Part shown: one piece after another, positions 36,863 through 40,083 of the stretch
How positions within the stretch are numbered: the first letter of the stretch is position 1
How the letters are laid out: the number at the start of each line of letters is the position of its first letter
Assembly: GCA_031277215.1 (NCBI GenBank)
Contig: JAITMR010000056.1
Location: 1-40,083, forward strand
Source of the DNA: Burkholderiales bacterium
GTDB taxonomy: Bacteria > Pseudomonadota > Gammaproteobacteria > Burkholderiales > Casimicrobiaceae
Direction: 5' to 3'
DNA: 40,083 bases
Notes under the pieces: generated by a model
Database searches by the model: none
What the model was told of the DNA's origin: nothing
What the model saw: only the letters and a program-made list of their open reading frames with translations
Translations under genes and position numbers: made by a program

Positions 36863-37474
36863 CTAACTGAGGTTACGATGTCTTGTCAAGACTTTTGCGA
36901 CAGTTTCTCTAATTTCCGGTACTTCGGGCATGTTTTCCACATGCCACCGGATAAACGGAATTCCTGCGTCTCTGAGCGCCTTTTCCTTCGTCGCATCCTC
37001 TTTGTTTCGTCCAACGTGGCTTCGGTCGTCCAGTTCAATAGCCAGAAGCACCGAGCCGTCGTTATTGCAAAAGACAAAGTCAAGGCTTTTTTGTCCGATC
37101 TTCCCGTGCCATTTCCAATCATTCTTTGGACCCTGAACGACTTGGTTCATGGACACCTGAGAGAACAGAATTTTGTGAGGAAGTGCCTTTCTCAATTCCT
37201 CGAAAAAGATCAATTCCGTAGGAGACATTACGGGCGTTTTTTCATACGGCCATTTAGGACTATTTATCAAGTAATCCAAGCCGCTTTCTTCTTTGTTTTC
37301 TTCCTTGCTTTCGCATTGAGGAACTATTGCATTCGGTTCTTTTGTTTTTATAAGAACGCTTTTATCGAACTTGGTCTTTATCCATACCGTAACAATAGTT
37401 GTTGTGAGCATTACCGCTATGAGCATCAAGAAAAAATGAATCATAGAAGAATACAAATTGCTCAACATTTCCAT
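36863..37474 (-). CDS. Membrane-anchored DUF2726 (PD-(D/E)XK nuclease-like) protein
   Basis: 203 residues. One transmembrane helix (about 12-31), a charged linker, then a DUF2726 domain from residue 84 (SPTELIFFEELRKALPHKIL). The domain has a restriction-endonuclease-like core: L131-D132-F, then AIELDD with E147 and D149-D150, then ALRDAGIPFIRWHV. ATG is chosen because GGAGG lies 5 bases upstream; a TTG four codons earlier is inferior. It is on the opposite strand to rep, with start codons only 14 bases apart, and lies between the operator region and rep. Nuclease activity is inferred; a role in exclusion of other phages is speculation. Confidence 0.8.
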   Translation of the reverse strand: MEMLSNLYSSMIHFFLMLIAVMLTTTIVTVWIKTKFDKSVLIKTKEPNAIVPQCESKEENKEESGLDYLINSPKWPYEKTPVMSPTELIFFEELRKALPHKILFSQVSMNQVVQGPKNDWKWHGKIGQKSLDFVFCNNDGSVLLAIELDDRSHVGRNKEDATKEKALRDAGIPFIRWHVENMPEVPEIRETVAKVLTRHRNLS

Positions 37475-37484
37475 GGAGTCCTCC
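37475..37484. promoter_or_regulatory. Overlapping ribosome sites of DUF2726 and rep
   Basis: GGAGTCCTCC supplies GGAG to rep (10 bases before its ATG) and, on the other strand, GGAGG to the DUF2726 gene (5 bases before its ATG). There is no space for separate promoters, so each gene's promoter must lie inside the other or beyond it, and the two mRNAs must be antisense to each other. Confidence 0.65.
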
Positions 37485-37488
37485 AATC

Positions 37489-38598
37489 ATGACTGCAAAT
37501 TCCTTAATCATATCAAATTCAGGTTTACAAGCGGCCACCATCCGCGTGCCCGATCCGCTCGCGCGTAGCGCGGCGGTCGGGGCGCGGCGTCAGCCGCGTT
37601 CTTCCCCCCGGGAAGTAACACGGGGGGAAAGTCCCCCAGCGGTAGCCAAGAAAGACGGCGGCGCGATTGTTGACTGGCTTTCTTTTACCTTCCCTGCCGA
37701 GCACCTGCACGGCGACGGTGTACTGGCACTGCGCAACGAACTCGAAGCGGCTACCGGCTGCAAATACTACATCGAGGAAACCAATGGAAAGTATGGCTTT
37801 ACTACTGGATACCGCTTCTACGCTGTGCGCTGGGTCGGGGCTACTCCTACTTGCGTACCATTCTGCGAATACGCCTTCGGGGGCGAATCACAGCAGGGAA
37901 GGGCGTACGTATCTATTACTGGCGCTGGCTGCAGCCTTGTTTCTGATTGGAATGTCGTACATCGATTCCTACACCTCGTACAAGCCCGAATCACCCGAGT
38001 TGACCTTGCTGTCGATTTCATGAACGGAGAATTCGACCTTGAACGCGCCAGAGCAGCTTACATTGACGGGCTTTTCAAAAATGGAGGACGTCAACCGGGT
38101 GCAAACTTTGTGGATGATCTTAATACTGGCAGTGGCAAAACACTCTACATCGGCAACCGCACCAATGGTAAAGTTACTCGGATCTATGAAAAGGGTAAAC
38201 AACTTGGTAATCCTGATTCCAAATGGACCCGTTTCGAAACAGAACTCCATAATCGTGACCGTCACATCCCTTTTGACATAGTTATCAGACCCTCGGATTA
38301 CTGGGTCGGCCAGCACAAAATTAGCGAAAATCTTATTGACGCAGCTGCCGAACGAATCAAAACACTTACTTCAGAACAAGAAATCACAATAGAGAGACTG
38401 CGGCGCTATCTCCGTTTAGCCTACGGTCGATTACTTCACGTCATCAGATTGACAGACGGCGACAACTTCAACGCCGAACAAGTCTTCAAAGAATTGGAAA
38501 TGCACGGCATTCCTCGCCGGTTGGAAAAAACCGCCTTGCACTTCCTTAACACAGGGCAACCGGCACCCGTACCAATAGGAGCAACACATGCAAACTAA
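37489..38598 (+). CDS. Inovirus rolling-circle replication initiator (RstA/Rep_trans type)
   Basis: 369 residues. Nicks the plus strand to start phage DNA replication. Residues 57-69 (GGAIVDWLSFTF) open the conserved part; ARITRVDLAVDFMNGEFD (166-183) and GKTLYIGNRTNGKVTRIYEK (216-235) are hallmarks of replication initiation factors of CTX-type phages, with Y233 or Y220 as candidate nicking tyrosine; WTRFETELHNRDR follows. The first 55 residues are proline/arginine-rich and are encoded by a GC-rich hairpin cluster unlike the rest of the gene, perhaps replication-origin DNA that happens to be translated. A later start is possible, but no ATG occurs before the conserved domain. Overlaps the next gene by 11 bases. 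Confidence 0.92.
   Translation: MTANSLIISNSGLQAATIRVPDPLARSAAVGARRQPRSSPREVTRGESPPAVAKKDGGAIVDWLSFTFPAEHLHGDGVLALRNELEAATGCKYYIEETNGKYGFTTGYRFYAVRWVGATPTCVPFCEYAFGGESQQGRAYVSITGAGCSLVSDWNVVHRFLHLVQARITRVDLAVDFMNGEFDLERARAAYIDGLFKNGGRQPGANFVDDLNTGSGKTLYIGNRTNGKVTRIYEKGKQLGNPDSKWTRFETELHNRDRHIPFDIVIRPSDYWVGQHKISENLIDAAAERIKTLTSEQEITIERLRRYLRLAYGRLLHVIRLTDGDNFNAEQVFKELEMHGIPRRLEKTALHFLNTGQPAPVPIGATHAN
37555..37629 (+). other. Hairpin cluster in the rep 5' end, candidate plus-strand origin
   Basis: Three successive perfect inverted repeats: CGCGC-GTA-GCGCG (37560-37572), CGCGGC-GTCA-GCCGCG (37583-37598) and TTCCCCCC / GGGGGGAA (37602-37609, 37622-37629) with the 12-base loop GGGAAGTAACAC. GC content is far above the rest of the prophage. 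Rolling-circle origins typically expose a nick site in such a loop. No nick site is known here; assignment is inference. Confidence 0.5.
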
Positions 38599-38896
38599 AA
38601 CCCAAGCAATCGTTAAAGGCGTTTCCTACTTTGATGGCACCATCGATGGAAAACAACTCAATAGCGCGTCAATCTTCGTGGAAGAAGAAATGGACAGCAA
38701 GAGCGGAACCTCTAAAGGCTATCGAACCGTCGAACACAAATGTATGAGCGCTGATGTTGTGAAGCGAGTCATGCACAATGATTTTCCCGCAAAGTGCGAA
38801 ATATTGCTTGAGCTTCTTGTCAAGAAGGGAACACAGTCATTCATGGTCGCTGACATTCGCCCGATTTCATCGGCAAATCCGGCTCCAAAACAATAA
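38588..38896 (+). CDS. Phage single-stranded-DNA-binding protein (RstB/pV-like)
   Basis: 102 residues, beta-rich, no cysteine pair besides C53 and C68 region, with basic and aromatic residues (VKGVSYFDGTIDGKQLNSAS, KGYRTVEHKCMS). In filamentous phages a protein of this size directly after rep coats the single-stranded genome (pV of Ff, RstB-like in CTX). It overlaps the rep end and has AGGAG seven bases before the ATG, so it is translationally coupled. Identification relies on position and size more than on a recognised motif. Confidence 0.72.
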   Translation: MQTKTQAIVKGVSYFDGTIDGKQLNSASIFVEEEMDSKSGTSKGYRTVEHKCMSADVVKRVMHNDFPAKCEILLELLVKKGTQSFMVADIRPISSANPAPKQ

Positions 38897-38914
38897 AGAT
38901 TCAAGAGGCCGGAA

Positions 38915-39118
38915 ATGCGATACATCCTGACGTATGAGTGCGAACGACCAGACATAACGACATGCGATACCAACACGTTACAGGTCATACCGCAATCCGG
39001 TTTCTTGAGCCTTCCCGAGATTTCCGCACAAGAAGCGGGAATGCTATGCGGTGCCATTGCGCTCTTGCTAGGCACAGCATGGATATTCAAACAAATAGCA
39101 AGAGCACTCAGGAGTTAA
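38915..39118 (+). CDS. Small phage membrane protein
   Basis: 67 residues. A polar N-terminal half with two cysteines (YECERPDITTC) is followed by one transmembrane helix (about 41-58, AGMLCGAIALLLGTAWIF) and a basic tail (KQIARALRS). No signal peptide, so the N terminus would be outside if inserted with the basic end in the cytoplasm. Small one-helix proteins at this place in inoviruses are minor coat proteins (pVII/pIX analogues) or assembly factors. GAGG lies before the ATG. It starts 18 bases after the ssDNA-binding protein gene and ends 3 bases before the coat gene. Confidence 0.7.
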   Translation: MRYILTYECERPDITTCDTNTLQVIPQSGFLSLPEISAQEAGMLCGAIALLLGTAWIFKQIARALRS

Positions 39119-39121
39119 ATC

Positions 39122-39325
39122 ATGAAAAAGACGTTTCAAGCAATCTCAGCATTACCCTTGCTGCTTCTTGCTGGTTTGGCATCGGCGCAATCGTCCATAG
39201 ATGTTTCTGATGTTGTCGATTCGATCAGTGGTAGCGGTACAGCTGCCGTTGCCGCCATCGGTGCCGCAATACTCGGCCTGATCGGCGTCGTGCTGGTATT
39301 CAAGCTCGTTCGTCGGGTGATGTAA
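39122..39325 (+). CDS. Inovirus major coat protein (pVIII/Cep-like)
   Basis: 67-residue precursor. Signal peptide with cleavage at ASA|Q after residue 22, leaving a 45-residue mature protein: acidic amphipathic N terminus (SSIDVSDVVDS), glycine/alanine hydrophobic helix (TAAVAAIGAAILGLIGVVLV) and basic DNA-facing end (FKLVRRVM). This layout and size are diagnostic of filamentous-phage coat proteins. GGAG precedes the ATG and a strong intrinsic terminator follows. Confidence 0.93.
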   Translation: MKKTFQAISALPLLLLAGLASAQSSIDVSDVVDSISGSGTAAVAAIGAAILGLIGVVLVFKLVRRVM

Positions 39326-39329
39326 TAAT

Positions 39330-39362
39330 AGGGGAGGGCTCACCTCCCCTAATTCTTTTTTT
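39330..39362 (+). terminator. Strong intrinsic terminator after the coat gene
   Basis: Perfect eight-base stem AGGGGAGG / CCTCCCCT with a five-base loop GCTCA, then AATTC and seven Ts. It begins 4 bases after the coat stop. Ff phages also place a terminator between gene VIII and gene III, allowing high coat and low adsorption-protein expression. Confidence 0.9.
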
Positions 39363-39373
39363 GAGGGGGAAAA

Positions 39374-39433
39374 ATGTTGTGGATACTCGTAATCGCATTT
39401 ATTATTGCTTGCTATATATTATTTTCGGATTAA
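39374..39433 (+). CDS. Possible 19-residue hydrophobic peptide before the pIII-like gene
   Basis: An ATG 4 bases after GAGGGGG opens a 19-codon frame encoding MLWILVIAFIIACYILFSD, almost wholly hydrophobic. It overlaps the first part of the pIII-like gene in another frame. It could be a leader peptide controlling pIII translation or a tiny coat component (pVII and pIX of Ff are 32-33 residues), or chance. It has the best-spaced ATG after this ribosome site. Confidence 0.3.
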   Translation: MLWILVIAFIIACYILFSD

Positions 39434-40011
39434 CGATAGTTATCTTATCTTTCCCTGTTTTTGCATCTGATGAGGATTGCACAAAATGGTCTACTGCTTA
39501 TTGTCAGTCAGATCCAAGTTTTATTCAACAGCGTAACGATTATCAGGCGGCCGGATTTACAATATCCTATATAGGCACCACACAAAACGCCAATGGACAA
39601 TGCAACAAAACTGATTATGATATTTTAGAGTGCCGAGAACGTCCGAAAACACCTTGCTACGCTGTTGCACAGCTGGAAAACGTAACGCAGCCTTATTGTA
39701 CAAACGCCAACACTACGGTAAAAATGTGTCAGGGAATTTATCGTTGTCAACCTAAACCAAAGACAGGTTGCGAAGCATTGAAAGGTCAAAGTGGTTATGG
39801 GGCAACCAGCCAGAAATTAAAATCGCTGATGTGTTTTAGTGGTTGTGAGGTTGAGGTTGAGTGTGTGGGTCAATGTCCTCAAGAGTGCGATGGTGATAGT
39901 TGTTCTGGTGTTTCTTATTACGGTACTCATACAGGCAAAGAGTGCGAAGAAGATGAAGAGGAAGAAGTGAGCTTCCCCCGAAATTTCGTCTCCCGTGCCG
40001 GGATGAGATAA
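39379..40011 (+). CDS. Cysteine-rich exported protein, pIII/OrfU-like, truncated by an insertion sequence
   Basis: 210 residues from a GTG start that uses GAGGGGG nine bases upstream; a TTG at 39361 overlaps the terminator and is less likely. A signal peptide ends at VFA|SDED (residue 29). The mature part has at least 17 cysteines (for example CTKWSTAYC, CRERPKTPC, CFSGCEVEVECVGQC) and an acidic stretch (EEDEEEE). Position after the major coat gene fits the adsorption/minor coat protein pIII, which is usually about twice this length. The last 14 codons (VSFPRNF onward) lie in what looks like the end of an insertion sequence, so the protein is probably truncated and lacks its C-terminal membrane anchor. 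Confidence 0.65.
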   Translation: MDTRNRIYYCLLYIIFGLTIVILSFPVFASDEDCTKWSTAYCQSDPSFIQQRNDYQAAGFTISYIGTTQNANGQCNKTDYDILECRERPKTPCYAVAQLENVTQPYCTNANTTVKMCQGIYRCQPKPKTGCEALKGQSGYGATSQKLKSLMCFSGCEVEVECVGQCPQECDGDSCSGVSYYGTHTGKECEEDEEEEVSFPRNFVSRAGMR

Positions 40012-40083
40012 TCTAACCGGCATGTAAGGAGAAAGAGATGAAGATACCGAGACGGGAATACACAACAGAGTTCAAGGAGGTGG
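39968..40083 (+). mobile_element. Left end of an IS3-like insertion sequence (runs off the window)
   Basis: The presumed end TGAGCTTCCCCCGAAATTTC has the TGA...CCCC start typical of IS3-family terminal repeats and lies 70 bases before a transposase start, a normal leader length. It coincides with the place where the pIII-like protein stops looking like itself. The other end is not visible, so the boundary and family are inferred. Confidence 0.55.
40038..40083 (+). CDS. Transposase OrfA, N-terminal fragment (IS3/IS911-like)
   Basis: Only 15 codons are in the window: MKIPRREYTTEFKEV. The REYTTEFKEV pattern is the usual opening of HTH_Tnp_1 transposase OrfA proteins (RxYxxEFKxEAV). AAGGAGA lies 5 bases before the ATG. 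Too short for a subfamily call. Confidence 0.7.
   Translation, partial: MKIPRREYTTEFKEV

Larger units (their letters stand above)
36394..39967. mobile_element. Inovirus (filamentous phage) prophage, left portion
   Basis: Gene order regulator / rep / ssDNA-binding protein / small membrane protein / major coat / pIII-like matches the CTX-type filamentous phage plan (rstR, rstA, rstB, cep, orfU). Composition is AT-richer than the flanking chromosome. The left limit is taken at the dif-like site and the visible right limit at an insertion sequence end. The assembly ATPase (Zot/pI) and pVI genes are not in the window and would lie beyond the insertion sequence if retained. Confidence 0.88.

Noticed and set aside
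37667..38281. Additional plus-strand frames inside rep
   Set aside because: They are shadows of rep in another frame; composition and lack of ribosome sites do not support an internal gene.

Overview
The window looks like a chromosomal piece of a betaproteobacterium. It is GC-rich, and the minus-strand run ndk-rlmN-pilF-rodZ-ispG-hisS-yfgM-bamB-der-hfq-hflX-hflK-hflC-(DUF2065)-purA is a well-known beta/gammaproteobacterial housekeeping arrangement; the direct der-hfq-hflX link favours Betaproteobacteria. A glycogen block (glgP-pgi-glgA) and a probable menaquinone gene (menA) suggest a storage-polymer-forming, possibly facultatively anaerobic organism. I cannot name the genus from the sequence.

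Layout. 1-4593 (minus): glycogen phosphorylase, glucose-6-phosphate isomerase and the start of glycogen synthase, the last carrying a palindromic repeat inside its reading frame. 4951-8685 (plus): an orphan Rieske oxygenase, radA and an exported protein with a SUKH/SMI1-like domain. 8764-11664: menA with a META-domain lipoprotein, an orphan ModA-like binding protein, and a phosphoribosyltransferase beside purA. 11853-28135 (minus): the long housekeeping run, with translational overlaps at several junctions, without hisZ before purA, and split between rodZ and ispG by about 1 kb of repeats and low-GC reading frames. 28498-34367 (plus): a YihY-type membrane protein, a second repeat-rich gap, and a two-gene RND efflux system without its outer-membrane channel. 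34410-36359 (minus): a nitroreductase, a 2'-5' RNA ligase that seems to start at CTG, and an exported PEBP-family protein.

36394-39967 is the most interesting part: the left portion of a filamentous-phage (inovirus) prophage of CTX-like organisation. It starts at a dif/XerD-like sequence next to the PEBP gene and holds a Cro/C1-like regulator, an operator-promoter region with the operator exactly between -35 and -10, a membrane-anchored DUF2726 nuclease-like gene on the opposite strand to replication, a rolling-circle Rep with a hairpin-rich 5' end that may be the origin, a small ssDNA-binding protein, a small membrane protein, a major coat protein with a strong terminator, and a cysteine-rich pIII-like protein. 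The last appears cut by an insertion sequence whose transposase begins at the right edge.

Working idea for the prophage (inference): in the lysogen the regulator silences the rightward promoter and DUF2726 is made. On induction a rightward transcript runs antisense through DUF2726 before reaching rep. That would make the DUF2726 protein a lysogeny-stage factor such as superinfection exclusion. The regulator reading frame also runs through the attachment site and overlaps the host PEBP start codon, so the prophage may drive the host PEBP-thpR pair.

No tRNA, rRNA or CRISPR array was recognised.
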